Of a stretch of DNA of 64,000 nt, positions 1 through 7,980 are shown one piece after another. Source of the stretch: CAZGMJ01 sp964526785. GTDB taxonomy: Bacteria > Planctomycetota > Phycisphaerae > Sedimentisphaerales > Anaerobacaceae. Under the pieces are notes generated by a model. That model was not told where the DNA came from, did not search any database, and was given only the letters and a program-made list of their open reading frames with translations. The stretch is taken from NCBI GenBank assembly GCA_964526785.1, contig CAZGMJ010000002.1, positions 124,001-188,000 on the forward strand. Direction: 5' to 3'. Position 1 is the stretch's first letter; each line of letters begins with the position of its first letter. The position numbers and the translations under genes are program-made.

Positions 1-103
1 CCTTTGCCGCCGCCAGGCTGTGCCTCACGATATGGGAGGGCACGCGATATTCCCTGAGCAGTCCCATGCATTGCTGTCGTGTCGGAAGTTCGGTCTCTTT
101 CAT
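1..103 (-). CDS. HD-domain protein, N-terminal part only (runs off left edge)
   Basis: Reading the minus strand from an ATG at 103 gives a protein starting MKETELPTRQQCMGLLREYR and continuing VPSHIVRHSLAAAK to the window edge. The pattern of a short helix, then VPxHIxxHS and small residues, is the usual start of HDIG/HD phosphohydrolase proteins, where the first histidine of the HD fold follows a 'V..H...V' helix. The gene lies 35 bp downstream of thiH on the same strand and is probably the last member of the thiamine operon or a neighbour reading on from it. No good ribosome binding site is visible before 103; an internal ATG at 67 is an alternative start. Function cannot be assigned from 34 residues. 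Confidence 0.5.
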   Translation of the reverse strand, partial: MKETELPTRQQCMGLLREYRVPSHIVRHSLAAAK

Positions 104-138
104 GCGGCTCGGAGGTTTGGCGTTTCGCTCGGGTGTTT

Positions 139-1302
139 CTACAGGGAGACGGGCCGCTCCCAGTCCTTCCACACCGGCTCGAATCCGCGGGACTTGATCA
201 TTGCGGCCACTTCGGCGGGTCGCCGGGCGTCGTCGATTTCGAACTGCTTGAGCTGTCCGTCCTCATGCAGATAGCCCCCCGGGCTCGTTTTGCTCCCCGC
301 GCTCATCCTGGTCACGCCGAGTTCTATCACGTGGTCTCGCAGCCGGGCGCCTTCACGCGTGGACATCACCAATCCTGCATCGGCGAAGCACAATCGCAGG
401 GCCAGTATCATCTGTATCAGTTCGGTGTCACGGAGCAGATGTTCGAACTGCATCGCATCGACGTCACTGGCCGGGCGCAGCCTTGGGAACGAAAATGAGA
501 TATGCGATCGCCAGTGATGCTTCATCAGGTGGTGGCCGTGCTCGGCCAGTGCGAGCGTCTCGATCCGCCAGTCGGTCAGGCCCAGCAGGGCTCCGAGGCC
601 GATCTCACGCATCCCGGCTCCCGCCGCTCTGTCCGGCGTAAGCAGTCTCTCGTTGTAATCCGCCTTCGGCCCCGAGCGGTGGAAGGCCTCGTATACGTCC
701 CGGTCGTATGTCTCCTGATACACTGTCACCCCGTCGATGCCGGCCTCAAACAACCGCCTGTATTCGGCTTCGCTCATCTGGTAGATCTCAACCGACAGAG
801 AGCTGAACTTTCCCTGGAGTCTGCGCGCCAACTCACACAGGTAGTCCGCATCGATGAACTTGCGATCTTCGCTGCTGACCAGCAGAAGATCCCGAAAGCC
901 TTCGTCGGCGATTACTTCCGCCTCAGCAACGGCCTGGTCCACCGTGAGCCGGATTCGCCTGGCATTGCTTTTGCAGTTGAACCCGCAATACAAACAGCGG
1001 TTCACACAGTGGTTCGAGACATAGAGCGGAGCATACAGCCTGACGGTTCTGCCGAATCGCTGGAGGGTCAACCTGCGTGCCATCTGCGCCATCTGCTCGA
1101 TATGCTTCTCCGCGGCCGGCGAGACCAGAGCGGCCAGTTTCTGCAATGTGTACGAGCCGGGCGGGCCTGAAAGGGCTGCCTGCACCTGGTCCTCTGTGGT
1201 CGCCTCGATACGCTGGATCCATGCCGAACGGTCGCGGTCCAGTCTCCTGAGCGACAGGATCTCTCGGATATCGCGAACGGGATGAGTCATCGTAGTCGTC
1301 AC
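139..1302 (-). CDS. thiH: 2-iminoacetate synthase ThiH (radical SAM)
   Basis: ThiH cleaves tyrosine with S-adenosylmethionine to give dehydroglycine, the glycine-derived part of the thiamine thiazole ring, which it passes to ThiG. The protein is about 387 residues, the family's normal length. The radical-SAM cluster motif CxxxCxxC is visible as CVNRCLYC near residue 101, followed by GFNCKSN, and the C-terminal half has the expected MSAGSKTSPGGY segment. The reading frame opens with GTG at 1302, directly after the thiG stop; an ATG at 1290 (MTHPVRD) is an equally possible start. It is the fourth gene of the riboswitch-led thiF-thiS-thiG-thiH operon. ThiH rather than ThiO suggests the anaerobic type of thiazole synthesis. 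Confidence 0.95.
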   Translation of the reverse strand: MTTTMTHPVRDIREILSLRRLDRDRSAWIQRIEATTEDQVQAALSGPPGSYTLQKLAALVSPAAEKHIEQMAQMARRLTLQRFGRTVRLYAPLYVSNHCVNRCLYCGFNCKSNARRIRLTVDQAVAEAEVIADEGFRDLLLVSSEDRKFIDADYLCELARRLQGKFSSLSVEIYQMSEAEYRRLFEAGIDGVTVYQETYDRDVYEAFHRSGPKADYNERLLTPDRAAGAGMREIGLGALLGLTDWRIETLALAEHGHHLMKHHWRSHISFSFPRLRPASDVDAMQFEHLLRDTELIQMILALRLCFADAGLVMSTREGARLRDHVIELGVTRMSAGSKTSPGGYLHEDGQLKQFEIDDARRPAEVAAMIKSRGFEPVWKDWERPVSL

Positions 1303-2076
1303 CTAATCGCCTCGGAGAAAACCGGTCAAGGGGCTTGATGCGCTGGCTGTCCTGCCGGCGGTCGCGGCTCCGGACTCGTATGCGATCCGTCCGGCCTCAA
1401 CCGCCAGCCTGAAGGCCCGCGCCATGTCCACAGGGTTCTCGGCCGTGGCAATGGCCGTGTTCACCAGCACGGCATCCGCACCCATCTCCATCGCGTCGGC
1501 CGCATGCGACGGCAGGCCCAGTCCCGCATCGACAACAACCGGGACGTTCGCCTGCTCGATGATGATCTCCAGTGCCGATCTGGTCATGATTCCCTGATTC
1601 GATCCGATCGGACTGGCCAGCGGCATCACGGTAGCCGTGCCGACATCTTCGAGCCGTTTGCACAGGACCGGATCGGCGTTGATGTAAGGCAGAACCACAA
1701 AACCGTCCTTCGTGAGTATCTCCGCGGCCTTCAGCGTCTCCACCGGATCGGGCAACAGATAGTACGGGTCCGGCGTCACCTCCAGCTTGAGCCAGTTGAT
1801 GCCGGTCGCAGCCCGCGCCAGTTTCGCCAGACGAACCGCCTCTTCGGCATCGCGCGCGCCGGATGTGTTCGGAAGCAGCAAGTACCTGTCGCGATCGATC
1901 GCCGCAAGCATATCATCGCTTTCGTTTTCGATATCGACCCGCCGCAGCGCCACCGTCACGATCTCCGTGCCCGAGGCCTCTATCGCTTCGGCCATCACCG
2001 ACGAAGATGCGAACTTGCCCGTGCCAACCAGCAGCCTCGAATCGAATTGTCTGGATGCAATCTCCAGTTTGTCCAT
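1303..2076 (-). CDS. thiG: thiazole synthase ThiG
   Basis: ThiG is the TIM-barrel synthase that condenses 1-deoxyxylulose 5-phosphate, dehydroglycine and the ThiS thiocarboxylate into the thiazole phosphate of thiamine. The start MDKLEIASRQFDSRLLVGTGKF is typical. The catalytic-lysine region LPNTSGARDAEEAVRLA, the KLEVTPDPYYLLPDP segment and the phosphate-binding loop VVDAGLGLPSHAADAMEMGADAVL.. are all present. The ATG at 2076 is preferred over upstream in-frame codons because GGGAGG lies just before it and because it follows the thiS stop by four bases. The gene abuts thiH downstream, so translation is probably coupled. Confidence 0.96.
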   Translation of the reverse strand: MDKLEIASRQFDSRLLVGTGKFASSSVMAEAIEASGTEIVTVALRRVDIENESDDMLAAIDRDRYLLLPNTSGARDAEEAVRLAKLARAATGINWLKLEVTPDPYYLLPDPVETLKAAEILTKDGFVVLPYINADPVLCKRLEDVGTATVMPLASPIGSNQGIMTRSALEIIIEQANVPVVVDAGLGLPSHAADAMEMGADAVLVNTAIATAENPVDMARAFRLAVEAGRIAYESGAATAGRTASASSPLTGFLRGD

Positions 2077-2080
2077 CACA

Positions 2081-2293
2081 TCAGCCTCCCGGCACAAACC
2101 GTACCAATTCCACGCTCTGACCCTCCCGCAACGGTGCGCTATCGAACTGCTCGCGCTCTACGATCTGTCCGTCCACTTCCGCGACGACCGTCGCGGCGTC
2201 CACGTCCAGTGCGGCCAGCAGTTCGGATATCGTCCGCGGCATTTGTTCTTCCGCGAACTCCATGTCTTTTCCGTTCACTTTCAAAAGACTCAT
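2081..2293 (-). CDS. thiS: sulfur carrier protein ThiS
   Basis: ThiS is the ubiquitin-fold sulfur carrier. Its C-terminal Gly-Gly is adenylated by ThiF, converted to a thiocarboxylate and used by ThiG. This 70-residue protein has the expected size, starts MSLLKVNGKDMEF, has the hydrophobic TISELLAALDV helix and ends RFVPGG, exposing the diglycine. It lies between thiF (13 bp upstream) and thiG (4 bp downstream) in the thiamine operon. Confidence 0.95.
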   Translation of the reverse strand: MSLLKVNGKDMEFAEEQMPRTISELLAALDVDAATVVAEVDGQIVEREQFDSAPLREGQSVELVRFVPGG

Positions 2294-2306
2294 TGTAATA
2301 TCTCTG

Positions 2307-2906
2307 TCATATATCCAGTTCGTCTACAATCAATTCTATGACGGCGTTCGCCTGATGCGCCGCGGCGATTGCCACCCGTCCCGCCGTGAGAACGGGGCAC
2401 GAATCGGTTCCGCTGCTGCCGTCGCCTACGAGCACAAAGCGCTCGGATACGCGTCTGGTCTGCACGGCGTTGCTTCGTCCGTAGCCGGCCAGCCCGCTGG
2501 CTGAAACCACCACCGCTCGAGGCATTCTGTTCAATACCGTCTCGACGATCATACGCTTCTGGTCTGCCTTGTCAAAGCACTCGACCACCGCGCACGCCTC
2601 GGCGAAGACGTGCGGCACATTCGCTGGGGTCAGTTTCACAGCATGCCCTTCGACCTTCACATGCGGGTTTATGCGCAGCAGGTTTTCCTGCGTGCATTCG
2701 ACTTTGTTCCGGCCGATCTGGTCGACGAAGTAGTGCTGACGGTTCAGATTCGACGGCTCGACCCGGTCGAAATCAGCTATGACGAGAGTGCCGATGCCGG
2801 TCCGCGCGAGCATGACGGCCACATTCGAGCCAAGGCCCCCCAATCCCGCGATGCCGACCACCGCGCGTTTGATCTTGTCATCGAATGCTTGCATCGTCCA
2901 CCACAT
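2307..2906 (-). CDS. thiF: ThiS adenylyltransferase ThiF (short form)
   Basis: An E1-like enzyme of about 200 residues that adenylates the C-terminus of ThiS. The N-terminal nucleotide-binding loop GIAGLGGLGSNVAVMLAR, the DFDRVEPSNLNRQHYF segment and the IGRNKVE segment are characteristic. It lacks the zinc-binding CxxC pairs of longer MoeB/ThiF proteins, as expected for the short ThiF type often found next to thiS, thiG and thiH. The start could be ATG 2906 or ATG 2894 (MQAFDDK). Seven T residues on the coding strand (2913-2907) end right at the first ATG, so the leader contains a possible riboswitch terminator. It is the first gene of the operon. Confidence 0.9.
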   Translation of the reverse strand: MWWTMQAFDDKIKRAVVGIAGLGGLGSNVAVMLARTGIGTLVIADFDRVEPSNLNRQHYFVDQIGRNKVECTQENLLRINPHVKVEGHAVKLTPANVPHVFAEACAVVECFDKADQKRMIVETVLNRMPRAVVVSASGLAGYGRSNAVQTRRVSERFVLVGDGSSGTDSCPVLTAGRVAIAAAHQANAVIELIVDELDI

Positions 2907-2984
2907 AAAAAAAGCCGAAAACGCGAAAACCCGGCCGCCCGACCCGGCAACTCATGCTTTTGCGATTTCAGCCTGCCATCCTGC

Positions 2985-3092
2985 TGCACTCCCTTCGCGG
3001 GTACTGGCCCGATCAGGTTCAGAGGGTCTTCCCGTACGTTCGGGAACTCTCAGCTTCAGGCGGCTGTCAGGCAGCCCTCGGCTCCCCTGGCT
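2985..3092 (-). promoter_or_regulatory. TPP riboswitch (THI element)
   Basis: On the minus strand the conserved THI-box elements occur in order: GGGGAGCC near 3092-3085, GCTGAGAG near 3055-3048, then ACCCTCTGAACCTGATC followed by a GGGCC...CCCGCGAAGGGA end near 3028-2988. These match the thiamine pyrophosphate aptamer consensus (CUGAGA and CUGAACCUGAUC cores). It lies about 80 bp upstream of thiF and reads in the same direction, so it should shut off the thiF-S-G-H operon when TPP is plentiful. A GC-rich segment followed by seven T residues at 2913-2907 could be the expression platform, although its stem looks weak. Confidence 0.93.
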
Positions 3093-3531
3093 CATTCGAT
3101 TATCGAGACCAGTATATGCAGTGTTTCGCGGTCGAGCAAGCTTTTTCGCGGATCGTCCGCCTCTCGGTCGTGCCCGCAAGAGGGTTGCGGCTGTTGCGCG
3201 GGCCCAGGCTGGGCCGTTTCTTTCCCGGCCGGCGGCGGGTTTGGCCCCCGCGTGCAATGCTCGATGCACGCCGCAGGGGTATCGCACGAGATCTTCCGCC
3301 TGGGTTCCTGAACATAGAAAGCGGGATTTTGAATGTCTGGAAGCAGATTCAAACAAGCCCTGGTGGTTATTCTGCTTCAATGGCTGAGATCGGCCCAATC
3401 GCATGAAATTGGGCCGATGCACGCCCGAAAAGACCTGGACAGGCGCGCGCCAGCGGCTAAACTGGATTGCGAAGACGGCCGGGCTCAACGGCGCGGTCGC
3501 GAGTATGCGCATGCACGGGCAGGGACGACCC
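3093..3531. other. intergenic region between divergent thi operon and DUF3592 gene
   Basis: About 440 bp without a convincing gene. It must carry the promoter of the riboswitch-led thi operon on the minus strand and that of the DUF3592 gene on the plus strand. The open frames across it lack family-like sequence. The only structured element I see is the inverted repeat at 3389-3418, listed separately. Confidence 0.6.
3389..3418. repeat. perfect inverted repeat, 11-bp stem
   Basis: ATCGGCCCAAT at 3389-3399 is followed after an 8-nt loop by its exact reverse complement ATTGGGCCGAT at 3408-3418. The stem is GC-rich enough to be a stable RNA hairpin on either strand, but neither side is followed by a T run, so a classical intrinsic terminator is not certain. 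It lies between the divergent thi operon and the DUF3592 gene. Confidence 0.6.
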
Positions 3532-5262
3532 ATGGGCACATTCAGATTTCGCAGTCGTGGCCGAACGGAAAAGGAACTCGGCGTCGTCGGCAAGCTGGGG
3601 ATCTCTCTGTTCTTCCTGTTCTTCTTCGCGATGGGCGCGGTCTTCGAAGTCCTCATCATCCGCCAGTTCATTCGAAACGCACGCCAGTACACATGGCGGA
3701 GGACTCCGTGCCGGATTGTCGCCGGCGGCGTCGAGAAGACCGGCAACAGCGACCGGCCCTATCGGTTCGCGGTCCGGTATGCGTACGAATACCAGGGCGA
3801 GCAATACACCGGCGATGTGTACAAGCCGGGCCATGGCGGCTCGGAGAAGTACAGCGAAGCCGAGACACTCGCTCGCCGCTACCCGCAAGGCGCCGATCGC
3901 ACGTGCTACGTCAATCCCGGCAGGCCGTCGGAAGCTACGCTCGAACGCGGCAGCCTGCTGATCGTCCTTTTCATCCTCATTCCGACCGTGTTCGTCATCA
4001 TCGGCGGCGGAGGCATTTACGTCGTCTGGTTCGGCAGGGCGCGCGACCAGAAGCACCAGCCGATCGCGGCCCGGGCCGGGTCCGGTCGAAAACGCAGGTA
4101 CTTCATGCCGGCGTTCTTCGGCATCTTCGCGCTGGCCGGAGCGGGAATGCTCTATCCGCTCTCGATCCGGCCGATCGCCCGGACGATCGACGCGGAATCC
4201 TGGGTCGAGACGCCGTGCAGGGTGCTCGAAGGCCGGGTGCGAAGCCACGACAGCGACGACGGCACGACCTACAGCGTGTACGTCCTCTACGAGTACAGCT
4301 TCGACGGCCAAACGTACAAATCCGACCGCTACAGCTTCATGGGCGGCTCATCGAGCGGCTATCGAAGCAAGAAACGCGTCGTGGACGCCTACAGAAACGC
4401 CGAGCAGCCGGTCTGCTACGTCGATCCCGACAGCCCGCACGAGGCGGTGCTCAAACGCGGCTTCCACCTCGGTCTGCTCTTCGCGCTGTTTCCGCTGCCG
4501 TTTCTGGCCGTGGGCGTCGGGGGGTTGGTCTACGTCGTCCGCGGCAGGGGACGCGCCGGCGCCGCGGGCGAGCACGCGTGGGCCCCGGCGGGCGTTTCCA
4601 CCGGTCGTTTCGTCGAACCGGCTTCGTCTGCGCAGGCGTTCGAGCAGGTTGTGCTCCGGCCGGAGCATTCGCCCAAAGTCAAGCTGATCGCAACGCTCGT
4701 CTTCGCCGTCATCTGGAATGGGATCGTCTCGGTCCTGCTGCTCAGCGTCGCCGGCGACATTCGCCACGACGACATCGAGACGGGCAAGATGATCGTCGCC
4801 ATCCCGTTCACACTCGTCGGTCTGCTGCTGATCGGCCTGGTGGTGTATCAATTCCTGGCGTTGTTCAATCCGCAGCCGACGCTCAAGCTCCGGCCCGGCC
4901 GGGTGCCGCTCGGCGCCGCGGCCGAGCTCGAATGGAACCTTTCCGGCAGGGTCGAACGCATCGGCGAGTTTACAATCGCCCTCAAGGCCCGCGAGGAGGC
5001 GACGTACCGCCGGGGCACGGATACCCGGACGGACAAGCACACGTTCTACGAGATGGAACTCTGGAAGACCACACACGCCGGCGACATCGCCTCCGGCCGT
5101 GTCGGCTTCGTCATACCCGAAAACACGATGCATTCTTTCGAGGCGGACAACAACAAGATCATCTGGTCGATCGACGTGCACGGCGACATCGCCCGCTGGC
5201 CGGACGTAAGAGAGTCGTTCACGATCGCCGTGATGCCCCGTACGGGACCTGCAGGAGGATAA
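3532..5262 (+). CDS. membrane protein with two DUF3592-like domains
   Basis: A protein of about 576 residues starting MGTFRFRSRGRTEK. Two copies of the same unit follow one another. Each has a membrane segment, a W..TPCR motif (YTWRRTPCRIVAGG and ESWVETPCRVLEGR), a tyrosine-rich strand region (YAYEYQGEQY, LYEYSFDGQTY), a cysteine-proline end (CYVNPGRPSEATLERG, CYVDPDSPHEAVLKRG) and another membrane segment. This is the DUF3592 layout. A third part has two further membrane segments (around LIATLVFAVIWNGIVSVLLL) and an extracellular beta-rich tail. I chose ATG 3532 over in-frame starts from 3403 because AGGGA precedes it and the family sequence begins there. The next gene starts 3 bp after the stop. 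The function is unknown. Confidence 0.8.
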   Translation: MGTFRFRSRGRTEKELGVVGKLGISLFFLFFFAMGAVFEVLIIRQFIRNARQYTWRRTPCRIVAGGVEKTGNSDRPYRFAVRYAYEYQGEQYTGDVYKPGHGGSEKYSEAETLARRYPQGADRTCYVNPGRPSEATLERGSLLIVLFILIPTVFVIIGGGGIYVVWFGRARDQKHQPIAARAGSGRKRRYFMPAFFGIFALAGAGMLYPLSIRPIARTIDAESWVETPCRVLEGRVRSHDSDDGTTYSVYVLYEYSFDGQTYKSDRYSFMGGSSSGYRSKKRVVDAYRNAEQPVCYVDPDSPHEAVLKRGFHLGLLFALFPLPFLAVGVGGLVYVVRGRGRAGAAGEHAWAPAGVSTGRFVEPASSAQAFEQVVLRPEHSPKVKLIATLVFAVIWNGIVSVLLLSVAGDIRHDDIETGKMIVAIPFTLVGLLLIGLVVYQFLALFNPQPTLKLRPGRVPLGAAAELEWNLSGRVERIGEFTIALKAREEATYRRGTDTRTDKHTFYEMELWKTTHAGDIASGRVGFVIPENTMHSFEADNNKIIWSIDVHGDIARWPDVRESFTIAVMPRTGPAGG

Positions 5263-5265
5263 GCG

Positions 5266-5631
5266 ATGAGCGAACTGCAAATCGAGCTGGACCGGGACAA
5301 AGCCGCCTGCGCACCGGGCGAGATGGTGTCCGGCCGTGTGCGATGGAGCGTCGAAGGCAATCCGGAGTCGGTCGAGTTGTCCCTGTTGTGGCATACCAGC
5401 GGCAAGGGCACCCGGGACGTCGGCGTCGTCGAAACGCTCAAGTGGGAAACGCCGGGGGCTTCGAACGTCAAAGACTTCAGCTTCGCCCTGCCCGGCGGGC
5501 CTTACAGCTTCTCCGGCAGGCTCATCTCGCTGGTCTGGATCCTGGAACTGACCGTCTTTCCCGACCGTCGAACCGAAAAACGCGAACTGATCCTCTCGCC
5601 AACCGGCAGCGAAATCCTCCTGAACCGCTAA
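5266..5631 (+). CDS. small arrestin-like beta-sandwich protein, unknown function
   Basis: A 121-residue protein with no signal peptide. It starts MSELQIELDRDKAACAPGEM and has alternating beta-strand-like sequence. The 'PGEMVSGRVRW' beginning and the paired hydrophobic strands resemble arrestin/Spo0M-like sandwich domains, which also resemble the C-terminal tail of the upstream protein (RPGRVPLGAAAELEW). A strong GGAGG precedes the ATG, and only 3 bp separate it from the upstream stop. The two are therefore co-translated and probably work together at the membrane. The fold call is by impression only. Confidence 0.65.
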   Translation: MSELQIELDRDKAACAPGEMVSGRVRWSVEGNPESVELSLLWHTSGKGTRDVGVVETLKWETPGASNVKDFSFALPGGPYSFSGRLISLVWILELTVFPDRRTEKRELILSPTGSEILLNR

Positions 5632-5677
5632 ACCCTTGCGCATGCCTTGCCAGGCGGGCGCCACGCCCCGGCCGGAT

Positions 5678-6309
5678 GCGGACGCAGATTTCTCGACTCG
5701 CTCCGCTCGCTCGAAAAGACAAAGGGCGCTGCGCTCGCTCGAAACGACAAAGGGCAGCGCGGCGAACACTCGGCAGGACAAAAGGCAACTTCGCGTCGTT
5801 GGAACGACAAAGGGAGCTGCGCGTCGTTGGAACGACAAAGGGCGGTGCGTCCGGTTCACCCAATTGTCACTTCGACCGAGGCCCCAGGCCGAGCGGAGAA
5901 GTCTCGCGCGCGGACCCGCCGTGTCTCTCGCAGTGCGGAGGCCCCAGGCGGCTGCGGACGCAGATTTCTCGACTCGCTCCGCTCGCTCGAAAAGACAAAG
6001 GGCGCTGCGCTCGCTCGAAACGACAAAGGGCAGCGCGGCGAACACTCGGCAGGACAAAAGGCAACTTCGCGTCGTTGGAACGACAAAGGGAGCTGCGCGT
6101 CGTTGGAACGACAAAGGGCGGTGCGTCCGGTTCACCCAATTGTCACTTCGACCGAGGCCCCAGGCCGAGCGGAGAAGTCTCGCGCGCGGACCCGCCGTGT
6201 CTCTCGCAGTGCGGAGGCCCCAGGCGGCTGCGGACGCAGATTTCTCGACTCGCTCCGCTCGCTCGAAATGACAAAGGGCGCTGCGCGTCGTTGGAAGGCC
6301 AAAGGGGGC
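5678..6309. repeat. tandem 276-bp repeat, two full copies plus a partial third
   Basis: The sequence beginning GCGGACGCAGATTTCTCGAC occurs at 5678, 5954 and 6230, so the period is exactly 276 bp. Copies 1 and 2 look essentially identical. Copy 3 diverges and ends near 6309. Within each unit are shorter repeats: GACAAAGGGC occurs several times, and CGTCGTTGGAACGACAAAGG twice. Open frames cross the array on both strands (for example translations with SERSESRNLRPQPPG), but their repetitive arginine/serine-rich text is typical of spurious translations of intergenic repeats, not of real proteins. It sits between an unknown gene and a Tat-exported glycosidase. Confidence 0.9.
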
Positions 6310-6473
6310 TCGGGCGGCCTGGGATGACAAGGAGCGTCCGCAGGCACTGAACCGGCCGAGCGCCTGCACAGGCATTGCATGCCTGCCGCTTGATGTGCTA
6401 CCATCGGCTGTCGTCGCCGGCGTGCATCGAGCCGTGCGGCATGAGGACGTACGTTTTGCAGAAAGGATCGATC

Positions 6474-7880
6474 GTGAACCGCAGAAAACTTCTCAAGCTG
6501 GGGGCTTCCGGCCTCCTGGGCGGGGCCGTCTCCGCCGCGATGCGAAGCAACGCCATGGCAGCCGGATCGCGCATCCAGTTAATCAAACCACAGACGACCG
6601 ATGCGATTCTGGTCAATCCGGGGATGGGCTTCGAGACGTTCCACTGCTTCAACGGCGACGAACGTCTTGCCGGAGCGAGAAATTACCCCGAGTGCTCGAT
6701 TGCGTACTTCCGATTCTACTGGGACAGGCTGGAGCCTGAAGAGGGTAAGTACGATTTTGAATTGATCGATTCGCTGCTGGAACGGGCACGGCAAAGCGGC
6801 CAGGACCTTGCTCTGCGCTTCATGCCAACCAGTTCGGCGAATCTCAACAAAGGGACGCCCCGGTGGTACATGGACAAATACAAAGGCTACCGCTACACGA
6901 AGCGCGGGCGTAAGGGCTGGGCGCCCGACCATAACGACCCGGTCTTTCTGGCAAGACAGCAGCAACTCGTGGCCGCCTTCGGAGAGCGATACAACGGACA
7001 CCCCAATCTCATCCGCATGGAGATTGGCAGCGTGGGGTTCTGGGGAGAATGGCACCTCTCGCATACCGAGCCTCAGGTCCCCATGATCACCGAGGACAAT
7101 GCCCTGCGCGTCATCGACACGTATTTCGATTGCTGGGACCGAACGCCGCTGGCCATGTTGATAGGCTATGTGCCGGGCCTGCGTTACGCCGTGGCCAAAG
7201 GGGCGGGCTGGCGGGCCGATTCGCTGGGAGATTACGGGCACTGGTCCGATACGTGGTGCCATATGTTCGACGCGTATCCCCGAAAACTCAGGGAGGCCGG
7301 GGCGCTGGACGCGTGGAAACGAGGACCGGTCGCCTTCGAGCCGCCGGGCTCGATGCAGGATCTGGAACGGTATGTCCCCTCTCGCGGCGGCGGCTACGAC
7401 AATATGTGGGATAAGGCCCTCGAGTGGCATGGCTCGGCCTGCAACCCCAAATCGGGCTCAATCCCGGACAGCCAGGTGCCCGCCATCGAACGTTTCCTGA
7501 AGCGTTGCGGATATCGCCTTGCCCTCAACCGCGTTGTGCTGCCTGAAACTGTCGACAAGAAGAATCGTAAACTGCATGTGACTCTGGACTTCGAGAATAA
7601 GGGCGTTGCCCCGCCGTACAAGGGCTGCGTCCTGGCCGTGCGCTTGCAGGGAGCCAGAGAGCCGATCGTTCTGCATTCCCTTGCACAAACGTCGCAATGG
7701 CTGCCGGGCACGCACGGAATCGAAGAGACATTCCTGTTGCCTGCGGCGGTGGGATCGGGGATGTATGAATGTTCTGTGGGGCTGTTGGAGCCGACCGGCG
7801 GACGACCTGTCATACGCCTGGCGAACGAAGACGTGGGTCAGGATCGCTGGCTGCGGCTGGGAAGAATCCGGCTCGCATAG
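6474..7880 (+). CDS. Tat-exported glycosidase-like protein with DUF4832-type C-terminus
   Basis: About 468 residues. A GTG start at 6474 is preferred: AAGGAT lies before it and the protein then begins VNRRKLLKLGASGLLGG, a twin-arginine signal ending near AMAAGS. The mature part opens NPGMGFETFHCF and continues with YFRFYWDRLEPEEGKYDF and LALRFMP, as in TIM-barrel beta-galactosidase-like proteins. It contains IRMEIGSVGFWGEWH, where the glutamates could be catalytic. The C-terminal 110 residues form a beta-rich domain (VTLDFENKGVAPPYKG, RLQG) of the DUF4832 type. Substrate unknown. The next gene is a beta-helix protein, suggesting extracellular polysaccharide processing. Confidence 0.75.
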   Translation: MNRRKLLKLGASGLLGGAVSAAMRSNAMAAGSRIQLIKPQTTDAILVNPGMGFETFHCFNGDERLAGARNYPECSIAYFRFYWDRLEPEEGKYDFELIDSLLERARQSGQDLALRFMPTSSANLNKGTPRWYMDKYKGYRYTKRGRKGWAPDHNDPVFLARQQQLVAAFGERYNGHPNLIRMEIGSVGFWGEWHLSHTEPQVPMITEDNALRVIDTYFDCWDRTPLAMLIGYVPGLRYAVAKGAGWRADSLGDYGHWSDTWCHMFDAYPRKLREAGALDAWKRGPVAFEPPGSMQDLERYVPSRGGGYDNMWDKALEWHGSACNPKSGSIPDSQVPAIERFLKRCGYRLALNRVVLPETVDKKNRKLHVTLDFENKGVAPPYKGCVLAVRLQGAREPIVLHSLAQTSQWLPGTHGIEETFLLPAAVGSGMYECSVGLLEPTGGRPVIRLANEDVGQDRWLRLGRIRLA

Positions 7881-7980
7881 GTCCTCGCGTGCATGTGAAA
7901 CGCGCGACCGCCCCGACCGAAGCGCGCTTGCACGTGCCGGACGTGATGACAGAGCACATTGGAATTCGAGAGACAAAGAT

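Noticed and set aside
5678..6309. CRISPR array
   Set aside because: The period is 276 bp with no short repeat/variable spacer structure, and no cas gene is near.
3333..6350. Plus-strand open frame of about 1005 codons
   Set aside because: It is a shadow of the DUF3592 gene and then of the 276-bp repeats; its text is arginine-rich and repetitive with no family pattern.
4348..6404. Minus-strand frames over the repeat array (SERSESRNL-type translations)
   Set aside because: Repetitive, low-complexity text identical between copies; typical of spurious translation of intergenic repeats.
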